Source: an uncultured Ruminococcus sp. (lineage in GTDB: Bacteria > Bacillota > Clostridia > Lachnospirales > Lachnospiraceae). From it: a stretch of DNA of 37,184 bases. The notes beneath the pieces were generated by a model, which saw only the letters and a program-made list of their open reading frames with translations, was not told the DNA's origin and did not search any database. The stretch spans positions 1-37,184 of the forward strand of contig CAMMBV010000036.1 in the NCBI GenBank assembly GCA_946494335.1, read 5' to 3'. Both the position numbers and the translations under genes were made by a program. Shown in pieces: positions 23,608 through 31,754 of this stretch; positions within the stretch are counted from its first letter, which is position 1, and the number at the start of each line of letters is the position of its first letter.

Positions 23608-23619
23608 GATTTTCGCCTC

Positions 23620-24513
23620 CTATTTTACAACCTGGATTCCAAATTCTCTCATCGCTTTTGCAAGACGTTCCTGATTCTGCGGTTCCATCTCTGTCAGCGG
23701 TCCTCTTAAGGGGCCTACCTCTTTTCCCATCAGGTTCAGGGCAGCCTTCACAGGGATGGGGTTTACTTCACAGAACAGCGCATCGATCAGATCCAGCGCT
23801 TTCAGCTGCAGACTGCAGCTGCCTTCAATATCGCCCTCCAGGAATTTCATGACAATATCATGGCTTTCCTTTGGCGCCACGTTGGAAAGCACGGAGATAA
23901 CGCCGATGCCGCCCAGAGACAGAAGCGGTACGATCTGATCATCGTTTCCGGAATAAAGGTCAATCTTTCCGTCTGTCAGCTGCATCACCTTTGCAACCTG
24001 GGAAATATTTCCGGTGGCTTCCTTGATACCCACGATATTTTCCACGTTTTTAAACAACTCTGCCACAGTAGCCGGAAGAAGGTTGCATCCCGTCCTGCTG
24101 GGAACGTTGTACATGATGACAGGTTTATCCACCGCATTGGCAATGGTGGTATAATGTTTGATCAGACCATTCTGTGTAGCCTTATTATAATAGGGTGTCA
24201 CAATCAGAATTCCGTCCGCTCCGTTTTCCGCCGCATCTTTTGACATCTCCACCGCCGTGTAAGTGGAGTTGGAACCTGTTCCCGCAATTACCGGTATTCT
24301 GCCTTTTACTCTTTCAATGGTAAATTTGATGGCATCCAGATGCTCTTTTTCCGAAAGCGTAGCCGACTCTCCAGTCGTTCCGCAGATTATGATGGAATCC
24401 GTCCCCGCCGCAATCTGCTCTTCCAGCAGCTCATCCAGCTTTTCATAATTGATTGATAAGTCCTCATGCATGGGAGTAACCAGCGCTACTCCGGCTCCTT
24501 TAAAAATTGCCAT
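23620..24513 (-). CDS. dapA: 4-hydroxy-tetrahydrodipicolinate synthase
   Basis: DapA condenses pyruvate with aspartate semialdehyde, the committed step to diaminopimelate and lysine. Schiff-base Lys164 is in VGIKEATGNI, Tyr135 and Arg140 in YNVPSRTG, and the Thr-Thr pair (46-47) in ICGTTGESATLS. At 297 residues the enzyme is full length. The ATG at 24513 has CAGGAGG eight bases upstream. The 5' leader holds a lysine riboswitch (24615-24776) and an intrinsic terminator (24535-24568), so expression should fall when lysine is plentiful. Confidence 0.98.
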   Translation of the reverse strand: MAIFKGAGVALVTPMHEDLSINYEKLDELLEEQIAAGTDSIIICGTTGESATLSEKEHLDAIKFTIERVKGRIPVIAGTGSNSTYTAVEMSKDAAENGADGILIVTPYYNKATQNGLIKHYTTIANAVDKPVIMYNVPSRTGCNLLPATVAELFKNVENIVGIKEATGNISQVAKVMQLTDGKIDLYSGNDDQIVPLLSLGGIGVISVLSNVAPKESHDIVMKFLEGDIEGSCSLQLKALDLIDALFCEVNPIPVKAALNLMGKEVGPLRGPLTEMEPQNQERLAKAMREFGIQVVK

Positions 24514-24534
24514 ATCCCATTCCTCCTGAATTTA

Positions 24535-24568
24535 AACGAAAAGAAGAGGCGTACGTATCGTCCGCCTC
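24535..24568 (-). terminator. Riboswitch-controlled terminator in the dapA leader
   Basis: GAGGCG (24563-24568 on the minus strand) pairs with CGCCTC (24546-24551) across an 11-base loop, followed by TTCTTTTCGTT. It lies between the lysine aptamer and the dapA ribosome site, where the expression platform of a transcriptional off-switch is expected. Confidence 0.8.
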
Positions 24569-24614
24569 CAAAGGATCCATATAGTAATACATCTTCACTA
24601 CACGTTTTGCTTCA

Positions 24615-24776
24615 GATAGCGCTCCATCCACTTTGATGACAGTCATATGATTCTTCACCATATGCCCAAGAATACAGTCTGCGGCACTGCATCCTTTCGG
24701 CACGATTCCCTTTCTTTCACCTTCCCCTGCTCCCGAAGCATCCGGTAAAATACTGATGAGTCATGCAACCTCTATC
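24615..24776 (-). ncRNA. Lysine riboswitch (L box) controlling dapA-dapB
   Basis: The minus-strand RNA has the conserved L-box blocks in order: GATAGAGGTTGCATGA at the 5' end, GGGGAAGGTGAAAG, GTGCCGAAAGGATGC, ACTGTCATC, and GGAGCGCTATC at the 3' end. The ends pair to form P1 (GATAG with CTATC). The length of about 162 nt is normal. A promoter lies 24 bases upstream and a terminator 47 bases downstream. Lysine binding should favour the terminator. Confidence 0.92.
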
Positions 24777-24799
24777 TTTTCATCGTTTTATTAAAAATA

Positions 24800-24828
24800 A
24801 CTTTAGCACCATTCCCGCCCCATGTCAA
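24800..24828 (-). promoter_or_regulatory. Promoter of the lysine riboswitch-dapAB transcript
   Basis: TTGACA (24823-24828) and TAAAGT (24800-24805) with a 17-base spacer. It lies just after the stop of the coiled-coil protein gene, so the aptamer begins near the expected 5' end of the RNA. Confidence 0.75.
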
Positions 24829-24843
24829 CCGTTTTAGGAAACC

Positions 24844-25233
24844 TTATTCCCCAAAAAGCCGGCGGAGCGGTTCTATGACATTACGCAAGGTTTCAATGGC
24901 GTCGTTTAACTTTTCCAGATCCACGGCATCCAGCTTTTCCGTGGCTTTCTGGACGCTTTCCTGGCTGGTGATCACAAATTCATCAATGTCTTTCAGTGTA
25001 TTGGCCAGCTCCAGATCCTGCAGCTGCAGCTCCTCCAGCTGCCCTGACACCTCGGCGATGGAGTCCGCCGCCCGGTTAAGAGCCGGTCCCACCATCAAGG
25101 TAAAAACCAGCAAAAGCAATGCCATAACTCCTGCCAGGACGCAGGTGATTTTGCCGTAACGGGCCTGCTTTCTGGAATATTCCATCTGTTTTTCCAGAAT
25201 CTGTCTGTCGGTCAGTTCATGATCTGATTTCAT
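24844..25233 (-). CDS. Small membrane-anchored coiled-coil protein of the ABC transporter operon
   Basis: The 129-residue chain has about 26 charged cytoplasmic residues, one membrane helix at about 27-50 (GKITCVLAGVMALLLLVFTL), and then a predicted coiled coil (about 51-120) rich in Leu, Glu and Asp heptads. No enzyme motif is present. It starts 19 bases after the ABC permease gene, last in the operon. It therefore probably assists or scaffolds that transporter. I do not recognise a named family; DUF948-like proteins have a similar build. The start ATG at 25233 is preceded by GAAAGAAGG. Confidence 0.65.
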   Translation of the reverse strand: MKSDHELTDRQILEKQMEYSRKQARYGKITCVLAGVMALLLLVFTLMVGPALNRAADSIAEVSGQLEELQLQDLELANTLKDIDEFVITSQESVQKATEKLDAVDLEKLNDAIETLRNVIEPLRRLFGE

Positions 25234-25252
25234 ATACTACCTTCTTTCTTCC

Positions 25253-26200
25253 TTATCTTTTATCCCGGTCAATAAACTCCAGACTGATCACCGCCGCCAG
25301 CGCATACACCAGAGAAAATAGCAGCAGATATCCCCACCTTCTCAGAACCAGAGATTCTTCATACTGATAAATCTTGCGATAGGTATAATCGTGAACAAAA
25401 TCCTCCAGAAGGGCATATCCTTCTTCTTTTATCTCCACCAGCTTCTCTTCCGGCACCTCATCCAGAATTTCCTGCAGTCCGTCAATGCTCTCCAGCATTT
25501 CCAGCTCCGAATCCAGAACCTCTGATGGCAGTTCGTTTAAATTGGCCTCAATACAAAGCACCCGCTGCCCCCATTTGCTGATGGTCAGATCGGATATGAT
25601 CTTTGCCTGTCCGGTGATAGGAAAAATGGAACCGGAAAAAATCAGCTGCACGATCAGAAGAAAGGGCATCACCGTCATGGCAGCGGTCGTGGTCTTCACC
25701 ATGGAGGATACGGCAATTCCCAGCATATCCGCCGCATAAAGGATCAGGAAAAGACTGATAAAAAAATCCACATGAAAGCTTCCCGTAATCAGCCCCTGTC
25801 CGGGGAATCTGAGAAAAATACCGTAAAAGATCACCATCACCAGTGACTGCACCAGACAGATAACTCCCTGATAAATCATATGCGCCGCCACATAGGAGGT
25901 AATATGAAGTCCCGTCCTGTGCTCCCGCTTGATTACCTGACGTTCGCTGCAAACCTCCTGAATGGAGTTGAATATACCGATCCAGATACAGGCGGATACA
26001 ATGGCAAAAAAGCCGGAACGGGTACTTTCCTTTGTGACAAACATGGAATCCTGCAGCACAAAGGATAATATCAGCGCCACCACCACCGCAAAAAGTATGG
26101 TTTTCCAGTTTTTTTCATTAACAAATATGCGGAAGAACTTCCCCACATAAACTCTGATCTGAGTCAGGCGTCCCTGTCTCTCCACGTTCTGTGTCTCCAT
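25253..26200 (-). CDS. ABC-2 type (ABCG-like) transporter permease
   Basis: The 315-residue protein has six membrane helices at about 33-50, 63-81, 108-130, 145-167, 171-193 and 288-308. The segment after TM2, CSERQVIKREHRTGLHITSYVAAH, is the connecting-helix signature of ABCG-type half transporters. Between TM5 and TM6 lies an acidic external loop of about 90 residues. Its frame overlaps the 3' end of the FHA-ATPase gene by 83 bases. The ATG at 26200 has AGAGG ten bases upstream, so expression is probably coupled to the ATPase. In related systems such as mycobacterial Rv1747 both domains are in one chain. The substrate is unknown. Confidence 0.87.
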   Translation of the reverse strand: METQNVERQGRLTQIRVYVGKFFRIFVNEKNWKTILFAVVVALILSFVLQDSMFVTKESTRSGFFAIVSACIWIGIFNSIQEVCSERQVIKREHRTGLHITSYVAAHMIYQGVICLVQSLVMVIFYGIFLRFPGQGLITGSFHVDFFISLFLILYAADMLGIAVSSMVKTTTAAMTVMPFLLIVQLIFSGSIFPITGQAKIISDLTISKWGQRVLCIEANLNELPSEVLDSELEMLESIDGLQEILDEVPEEKLVEIKEEGYALLEDFVHDYTYRKIYQYEESLVLRRWGYLLLFSLVYALAAVISLEFIDRDKR

Positions 26201-27707
26201 CTGATGTTTTCCTCTCTGTTTTCTGATATTTTTCTATATAGAAATCCGCCATGCCTTCTCCGCCTTCGTCTTCATGATTAATCCTGCGCACAACGTCTTC
26301 CATATCTTCTGCCTCAAAAAAATCCCTCGCCTCCCGGGGAGATCCGTAAAAGGCCAGATGCCCCACATTGTTTTTGGAATCCTTGGCCAGCACAATCACC
26401 TTGTCAAACAGATCAATCACCCGGTCAGGAGAATGGGTAATGACTATCACCGTTTTTCCCTGGTCCGCAATGGTCCGCAGACATTCCATCAGGTGGCGTG
26501 CCATCACACCGTCCAGTCCTGAATCCGGTTCATCCAGGAAGAACAAACTGGGATTGACAATGTACTCCACAGCGATGCTGAGCCGCTTTCTCTGACCGCC
26601 CGACAGCTTGGAAACCAGCGATTTTTTCTCGCTCTCCAGTCCCAGAATCCCCAGCACCTCTTCCACGCGCTGTTCCCTCTCCTCTTCCGAAACACTTTTG
26701 GGCAGCTTCAGCTCCGCAGCATTTCGAAGAGTGGCCAAAACGGAGTCTTCCATCCTCAGCCAGTCCTGCTGAGGAACGAACCCGATCTCGTATTTCATCC
26801 GGTTATAATTTTTATAGATATCCACTCCGTCCAAAGAGATGGTACCCTGAGCCTTTTCATAACCCATGACAGCATTGATGAAGGTGGTTTTCCCTGCCCC
26901 CGATCCTCCCAGTACCAGCACCATCTCTCCGGGATTCACGGACAGCCTGATATCCTGAAGCAGCATCCGCCTGCGGAACAGATTCCAGACACTGCGCTCC
27001 TCAATATGTATGGACAGACGATTCCCCGCCGCCTCGTGGTGATTGTACATCAGCCTGTCCCCCAGGAAAAGGAACAGCGTCCGTCCAATCCGAACCACAT
27101 CCAGATATTTCAGCGCGCGGCGGTTTTCCACCAGTTCTCCATTCACATAAATTCCAAACTTCGTATTATGCTCATCCACCGTCCAGTTCTTCCCATCGAA
27201 AGTCAAAAACGCGTACCGTTTGGGTAGTTCCCCTTCTCCTTGTTCAGCCTGTATTTCTTCACCAACGGATTCTTCCCGGCAGCTGAGATAATAATTCTGA
27301 TGGACATCATTCAGCTCCAGCGCCTTCCATTCCACATTTGGGTCGTATTTTTCCCGGAAAATAACAACGGCAGCGCTCTGGTTCCAGTTTCCGTCCAGGG
27401 GTGCATCGATACGAAGCACATCGCCGTCCTCCAGCTCCACGAAATGCTCCCCCTCTGTGCGGTCGCTCCCGATTTTTATATCACTGTTATAATAAGTTCC
27501 ATGCTCCGTTCCCAGATCTTTATAAATAAACCTGTTGTCCTCCCGGCTCAGTTTCCCATGAAGCTCCGCCATAAAAGGGCAATCGATCTGGATTTCCGCC
27601 GCTCCCCCTTCTTTCTGGCATCCGATATAAACAGTTTCCTCACTTACCGGTACCTGACGAATATTCTGATTTTTATCACAGATCACCAGCTTTGCCGTCT
27701 GCGCCAT
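26118..27707 (-). CDS. FHA domain-containing ABCG-type ATPase
   Basis: The 529-residue protein has an FHA domain at about residues 25-102 (HGKLSREDNRF, KDLGTEHGTYYN) and a second FHA-like region at about 165-215 (FGIYVNGELV). The ATPase follows at about 235-470: Walker A GGSGAGKT (267-274), Q-loop PQQD (312-315), signature LSGGQ (368-372), Walker B LFFLDEP (388-394) and H-loop His425. FHA domains read phosphothreonine, so a Ser/Thr kinase probably controls it; none is encoded nearby. The last 27 residues overlap the permease gene in another frame and look like filler. The ATG at 27707 follows AGGAGGAGGGAT. Confidence 0.9.
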   Translation of the reverse strand: MAQTAKLVICDKNQNIRQVPVSEETVYIGCQKEGGAAEIQIDCPFMAELHGKLSREDNRFIYKDLGTEHGTYYNSDIKIGSDRTEGEHFVELEDGDVLRIDAPLDGNWNQSAAVVIFREKYDPNVEWKALELNDVHQNYYLSCREESVGEEIQAEQGEGELPKRYAFLTFDGKNWTVDEHNTKFGIYVNGELVENRRALKYLDVVRIGRTLFLFLGDRLMYNHHEAAGNRLSIHIEERSVWNLFRRRMLLQDIRLSVNPGEMVLVLGGSGAGKTTFINAVMGYEKAQGTISLDGVDIYKNYNRMKYEIGFVPQQDWLRMEDSVLATLRNAAELKLPKSVSEEEREQRVEEVLGILGLESEKKSLVSKLSGGQRKRLSIAVEYIVNPSLFFLDEPDSGLDGVMARHLMECLRTIADQGKTVIVITHSPDRVIDLFDKVIVLAKDSKNNVGHLAFYGSPREARDFFEAEDMEDVVRRINHEDEGGEGMADFYIEKYQKTERKTSDGDTERGETGTPDSDQSLCGEVLPHIC

Positions 27708-27763
27708 GATATCCCTCCTCCTTTTACCTTCTGACAGTTTTATTATACATGAAAATGCAGGAC

Positions 27764-27800
27764 AGCCATACCAAAATTTATAAAAAATTCCGGTATGGCT
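27764..27800 (-). other. Hairpin between the channel gene and the ABC genes
   Basis: AGCCATACC (27764-27772) pairs with GGTATGGCT (27792-27800) around an AT-rich loop, 14 bases past the channel stop codon. No T-run follows on the minus strand. A TATAAT (GTATAATAAAA) about 20 bases further lacks a clear -35. It may be a weak terminator plus a promoter for the ABC genes, so cotranscription with the channel gene is uncertain. Confidence 0.4.
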
Positions 27801-27814
27801 CCCAAAACTACTTA

Positions 27815-30800
27815 TTAATGTTCATCATCGTCGTCTTCCACCAGTTTTCCGGCCAGCTCACGCTGAGCAGCATGGAATCTTTCGGCCTTTTGTTTTTCCC
27901 ATTCCGTGGCTTTTTTGAATTCAACCGGCTGGTTGATTACAACCTGCGGGAAAGGCACATTAATCTCGTGCTTGTCAAAAATCAGTTTCATCTCCCGGTT
28001 CAGGTCACGCTCCATCTGCGCTCTGTCCGCCTCGGAACAAAGTACCATGATACGGATATTTACGCTGTTGTCGGCGAGGGCCACAACTCCTTTATAGAAA
28101 GGACCATCGATAATGTTAGACAACCGCCGCCGGATGTTGGGGAATTCCTGCTCCAGAACATTTTCCACCCGCTCCAGTGACTCGCCGTATTCAATTCCCA
28201 TATCCACCCAGGCGTAGGAATAATCTCTTGTCATGTTGATGACGCCGCAGACATCCTTGTTGCTGATGATTTTGATATTCTGTCCGCCGTCCTGAATCTT
28301 TGTGGTTCGGATACCGATCTCCACAACAGTACCGCGCCAGTCTCCCACGGTGACAATATCGCCCACCTGGAAATCACCTTCGAAAATGATAAACATTCCC
28401 GCCAGAATATCCGACACCAGAGACTGAGCTCCAAGACCAATAACCAGTCCCAGGATTCCCGCCGATGCCAGAAGCGTTTTTGTGTCGATTCCAAACAGCG
28501 CCAGGCTGTAATACAAAATGGCTATGACGGAAAAATATTTGATAAAGCTTCGCAGCAGTCTTAAAATTGTCTCTCCTTTGGCACCAAAGGTCTTTGACAT
28601 CACGGACAGTATTTTCTGAACGATGATCGTTATGGTACCTGCGACACAGATAATCAGAAGGGCTCCTGTCACAGCGAAAATATTAAGTCCTCTGGCCCAG
28701 CTTCCGTTGATTACGTAACGGAAAATGGAATTATCATCAAACACCTGATCCTGGAACACAATTCCCAGACAGATTACGACCGCCAGAAAAGCGAGCAGCC
28801 CTCTTAACACAACGAAAAATTTCTGCTCCGCCGTCTTCTCCTGCCAGTGGATGGTGTTAATCTGCCAACGGCTGGCCGCCGAAGAATTTTTTCGTACTGC
28901 GCCGTCGCCGGAAGCTTTGTCTTTTTTGTCCTGCACCTGAGGAATCACTTCCTGCTTTCTGCGGCTCACTGTCAGCAGTACAAAGACTACGGCCAGGGCT
29001 CCGAAACTGGCGAATACGGACGCAACCGTAATCGGAAGTCTCTTCCCGCCAATGGTGTCTGTCGGAACCGCTGCATATACGTAATAATCGCTGGTTTCCA
29101 CAGAAGAACCAAAGTATTTTTTATTTCCCAGCGTCAGATATCCGTTATACTGGTCTGTAAGCTGTGCTTCCGTCAGCCCGTATTTCGCGGCTTTTCTTCC
29201 AATCAGTTTTTTGTTGGGATAATAGGCCAGCGTATTGCTCTCTTTCTCCACGGCAAATACGATGCCGCCGGTTCCCACTTTAATGTTGGGCAGAATGTTT
29301 TCAATCTGCATGCTGGAAACCGTCTCCTTCAGTTTTGACGGCTTCACGGAAATCTGAACAAAACCGGCAGGATTATACTGCTCATCCCGCAGCGTCACAC
29401 CGATATACTGGTGATACTCGCCGGACACATCGTCTGTCTGCGCTTTCTGGATCAGATAATCCATTCCCTGCAGCAGTTTGTTGAATTCATAGGACTGATC
29501 CTCGGGATCATCGCTGACCGTAAATTTGGTATAGGGAGAATTGGTGGCTGTCTGCACACCTTCGGCGTTAAACACGTTGATGGACTCAATACCCAGAATG
29601 CCGCTTAACTGAGCCAGTTTCTCCCGGTTGGCCAGATCCGGCTTTTTATCCACTATATAGGCGGCAATCTGCGCTTTATTAAGATATCTCTCGTTATACT
29701 GTTTTTCCAGCTGCTGGCTTTCATCAGCATAGTGGTCAATCTCTTTTTCCACCTCTTCCACATGCTGCATGTTGCTCATAGACTGCCTCGACAGCGCAAA
29801 TAACGTCTGCATATAAAAAGCGATCAACAGTATGCAGATCAGTCCCACCAAAGAGACCGTCCCTATTTTTCGCCCTACCGTGCCATTATAGAAAAATTTC
29901 CCGAAAATGGGTTTTCTCTTCTCCCGGCCATGCTGGTTCATTATAAAAAAGGCATAGGTGATCACAAGCGTCAGCACCGTGAAAAAGGCAAATAATATAA
30001 TCAGCACGGTAGTATTCCTGGATGCCAGTATCTCCTGGGAAGAAACGGCACAGAGCACATAAGCGTCATCCAGCGCGCGCACGCCGCAGTAAAGCTTTTC
30101 GCCTCCGACGGTCATCCAGGCGTATGTATTATCTTCCAGATTAGTGACGGAAACGCCTGAGGTCAGAGCATCCTGACCGATCATAGTCTCATCGGGATAA
30201 TATAAGAAAGTATAGTCTTTGGCGGATATGGCAAAGCTAAAGCCGTCAAGGCCCACCGTCACATTGCCCAGGATGCTCTCCCAGGTGGATGTGGCCGCCA
30301 GCTGTTTATCCAGCTCATTCGGACTGATCTCCAGAACCGCCATGGCATTGTCATCGATGGCAGCCCCGTAATAGCGGTAACGCTGATCTCCCGTCTGCAC
30401 TTCAAAGGCCTTAGAAGGCTCTCCTGTTTCGAAAACGGTCCGCAGTTGATTGTAGCGATCATAAGTAAAATCCGCCGACGTCTCCTTTGCCTGGGCGGCG
30501 ATGTTTCCGTTCTTATCCAGAATAAGCACATTGTCCGCGTCAAAAAGCGCCTGCGCCTCCTGCATGTTGGCGCTGTCGTAAGCTGTCAGCACACCGTTTT
30601 GGAACATATAGGCAAGGCTTCCTGCCTGTCCCTGATAAATCTCATCGAAGGTTTCCGTGGTGCTCACGGCGGCGGCATCAGCGTTTTCCACCAACTCATC
30701 CATTTCCGCCAGCTTTTCTTCGATGCTTTCCCGCTGACCGTCCAAAGACACATTGGTCTGCATAAAAGTAAGTAAAGTCCCTAATATCGCCAGGAAGATA

Positions 30801-30850
30801 ATTTCAATGACGATCATAAGAGCTATTTTCCGTTTGATCCGCTTACTCAA
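27815..30850 (-). CDS. MscS-family mechanosensitive channel with two extracytoplasmic Cache-like sensor regions
   Basis: This 1011-residue membrane protein is built as [TM 8-30, external 31-278, TM 279-303], [TM 329-352, external 353-605, TM 606-628], then the MscS part: TMs at 679-699, 721-745 and 768-788, the pore helix at about 793-823 (GILGLVIGLGAQSLVSDILAG), and the beta and C-terminal domains (EGDFQVGDIVTVGDWRGTVVEIGIRTTKI). Both external regions share the dCache-like ending (FAISAKDYTFLYYPDETMIGQ and FAVEKESNTLAYYPNKKLIGR), so they look duplicated. MscS is about 286 residues in E. coli. It starts at a TTG (30850) after AAGGGGGG, which overlaps the stop of the binding-protein gene. It probably senses a ligand as well as tension. 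Confidence 0.88.
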   Translation of the reverse strand: MSKRIKRKIALMIVIEIIFLAILGTLLTFMQTNVSLDGQRESIEEKLAEMDELVENADAAAVSTTETFDEIYQGQAGSLAYMFQNGVLTAYDSANMQEAQALFDADNVLILDKNGNIAAQAKETSADFTYDRYNQLRTVFETGEPSKAFEVQTGDQRYRYYGAAIDDNAMAVLEISPNELDKQLAATSTWESILGNVTVGLDGFSFAISAKDYTFLYYPDETMIGQDALTSGVSVTNLEDNTYAWMTVGGEKLYCGVRALDDAYVLCAVSSQEILASRNTTVLIILFAFFTVLTLVITYAFFIMNQHGREKRKPIFGKFFYNGTVGRKIGTVSLVGLICILLIAFYMQTLFALSRQSMSNMQHVEEVEKEIDHYADESQQLEKQYNERYLNKAQIAAYIVDKKPDLANREKLAQLSGILGIESINVFNAEGVQTATNSPYTKFTVSDDPEDQSYEFNKLLQGMDYLIQKAQTDDVSGEYHQYIGVTLRDEQYNPAGFVQISVKPSKLKETVSSMQIENILPNIKVGTGGIVFAVEKESNTLAYYPNKKLIGRKAAKYGLTEAQLTDQYNGYLTLGNKKYFGSSVETSDYYVYAAVPTDTIGGKRLPITVASVFASFGALAVVFVLLTVSRRKQEVIPQVQDKKDKASGDGAVRKNSSAASRWQINTIHWQEKTAEQKFFVVLRGLLAFLAVVICLGIVFQDQVFDDNSIFRYVINGSWARGLNIFAVTGALLIICVAGTITIIVQKILSVMSKTFGAKGETILRLLRSFIKYFSVIAILYYSLALFGIDTKTLLASAGILGLVIGLGAQSLVSDILAGMFIIFEGDFQVGDIVTVGDWRGTVVEIGIRTTKIQDGGQNIKIISNKDVCGVINMTRDYSYAWVDMGIEYGESLERVENVLEQEFPNIRRRLSNIIDGPFYKGVVALADNSVNIRIMVLCSEADRAQMERDLNREMKLIFDKHEINVPFPQVVINQPVEFKKATEWEKQKAERFHAAQRELAGKLVEDDDDEH

Positions 30851-30862
30851 AAATATCCCCCC

Positions 30863-31666
30863 TTAATCCCATTTATCAATCATTTTTTCAATGGTTCCAT
30901 CATCCAGCATTTCCTGGATGGTATCCGCCACCGGCTGGCTCAGCTTGGAATCCTTTTGTGTGGCCACGCCGTATTCCTGTTTTGAGATGGAAATATCCAA
31001 AAACTCTCTGTCGTCATCCATATAGGTACCAGCGATACAGGCATCAAGACATGCGGCATCCACTTTGCCCTCTTCCAGCAAAACGGACAGATCGTCATAG
31101 GAATCCGCCCTTGTCAGATACATATTGTCAAAAGTCACCAGTTCATCCGTTTCCGAGATAGGCTTGTTTTTTATAAGGCCCAGTTCTTCCATCTTAATCG
31201 CCAGCAAAGGACCGGAATTGGCGCCGGACATCACGCCCACATTCTTCCCTTTCAGATCTTCCACGCTGTCAAACAGGGTGGATTTTTCCACCATCAAAAT
31301 CATATCATCCGTATAATAGGGCGCTGAAAAATCAAAGTTTACCGTTCTGGTGTCCGTAATAGAATAGGTTGCAATCAGACAGTCCACTTCCCCGTTGAGA
31401 AGCGTATCCTTTCTGTTGTCAGGCATAACCGTCTGAAATTCCACGTCTTTGTATCCCAGGCGTCTGGCCATCTCATTGGCGATATCAATTTCCAGCCCGT
31501 AATATTTTCCCGTGGTTTCATTCAGATAACTGAAGTTAATAATATCATCCCGCACGCCCACTTTCAGCGTGTCTGATTTTTCAGCATGCTGCCCGCACCC
31601 GCTAATTGCCAGCACAGGAAGCATCAGCACTGTCAAATATGCTTTTTTTCCAAAAAAATATTTCAT
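30863..31666 (-). CDS. Amino-acid-type extracellular solute-binding lipoprotein (SBP_bac_3), no cognate permease
   Basis: The 267-residue precursor has a signal peptide and lipobox (LAISGC), then a family 3 binding fold. DTLKVGVRDDIINFSYLN opens lobe 1. YGLEIDIANEMARRLGY, LLNGEVDCLIATYSITDTRTVNFDFSAPYY (with the Arg that usually holds the amino acid carboxylate) and LKGKNVGVMSGANSG follow. I start at the ATG at 31666 (AGGAG ten bases upstream). No amino-acid ABC permease or ATPase lies nearby. Its stop codon is in the ribosome site of the Cache-MscS gene, 12 bases away, so the pair is cotranscribed and probably coupled. The ligand is probably a small amino acid-like compound; the identity cannot be read. 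Confidence 0.9.
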   Translation of the reverse strand: MKYFFGKKAYLTVLMLPVLAISGCGQHAEKSDTLKVGVRDDIINFSYLNETTGKYYGLEIDIANEMARRLGYKDVEFQTVMPDNRKDTLLNGEVDCLIATYSITDTRTVNFDFSAPYYTDDMILMVEKSTLFDSVEDLKGKNVGVMSGANSGPLLAIKMEELGLIKNKPISETDELVTFDNMYLTRADSYDDLSVLLEEGKVDAACLDACIAGTYMDDDREFLDISISKQEYGVATQKDSKLSQPVADTIQEMLDDGTIEKMIDKWD

Positions 31667-31694
31667 CGATTTATTTCTCCTGTTTTTGCCGCGC

Positions 31695-31730
31695 AAAAAA
31701 TAGCATTGAAAAAGATCAATGCTATTTTTT
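31695..31730 (-). terminator. Strong bidirectional terminator after aqpZ
   Basis: A perfect 14-bp stem (31695-31708 with 31717-31730, AAAAAATAGCATTG/CAATGCTATTTTTT) has an eight-base loop and T-runs in either direction. It lies 25 bases past the aqpZ stop and ahead of the binding-protein gene, so aqpZ is a separate transcription unit. Confidence 0.92.
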
Positions 31731-31754
31731 CTCTGTCAGATGTTCACTTTCCCG

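Noticed and set aside
24500-24703. Open minus-strand frame of 67 codons ahead of dapA
   Set aside because: It lies inside the lysine riboswitch, terminator and dapA ribosome site; the conserved bases are explained by the RNA, not by a protein.
26118-26260. A sequencing frameshift splitting one FHA-ATPase-permease fusion gene
   Set aside because: Not adopted as the main reading: the permease has its own ATG and ribosome site, and an in-frame TAG lies about 30 bases upstream. It remains an open alternative in the findings.
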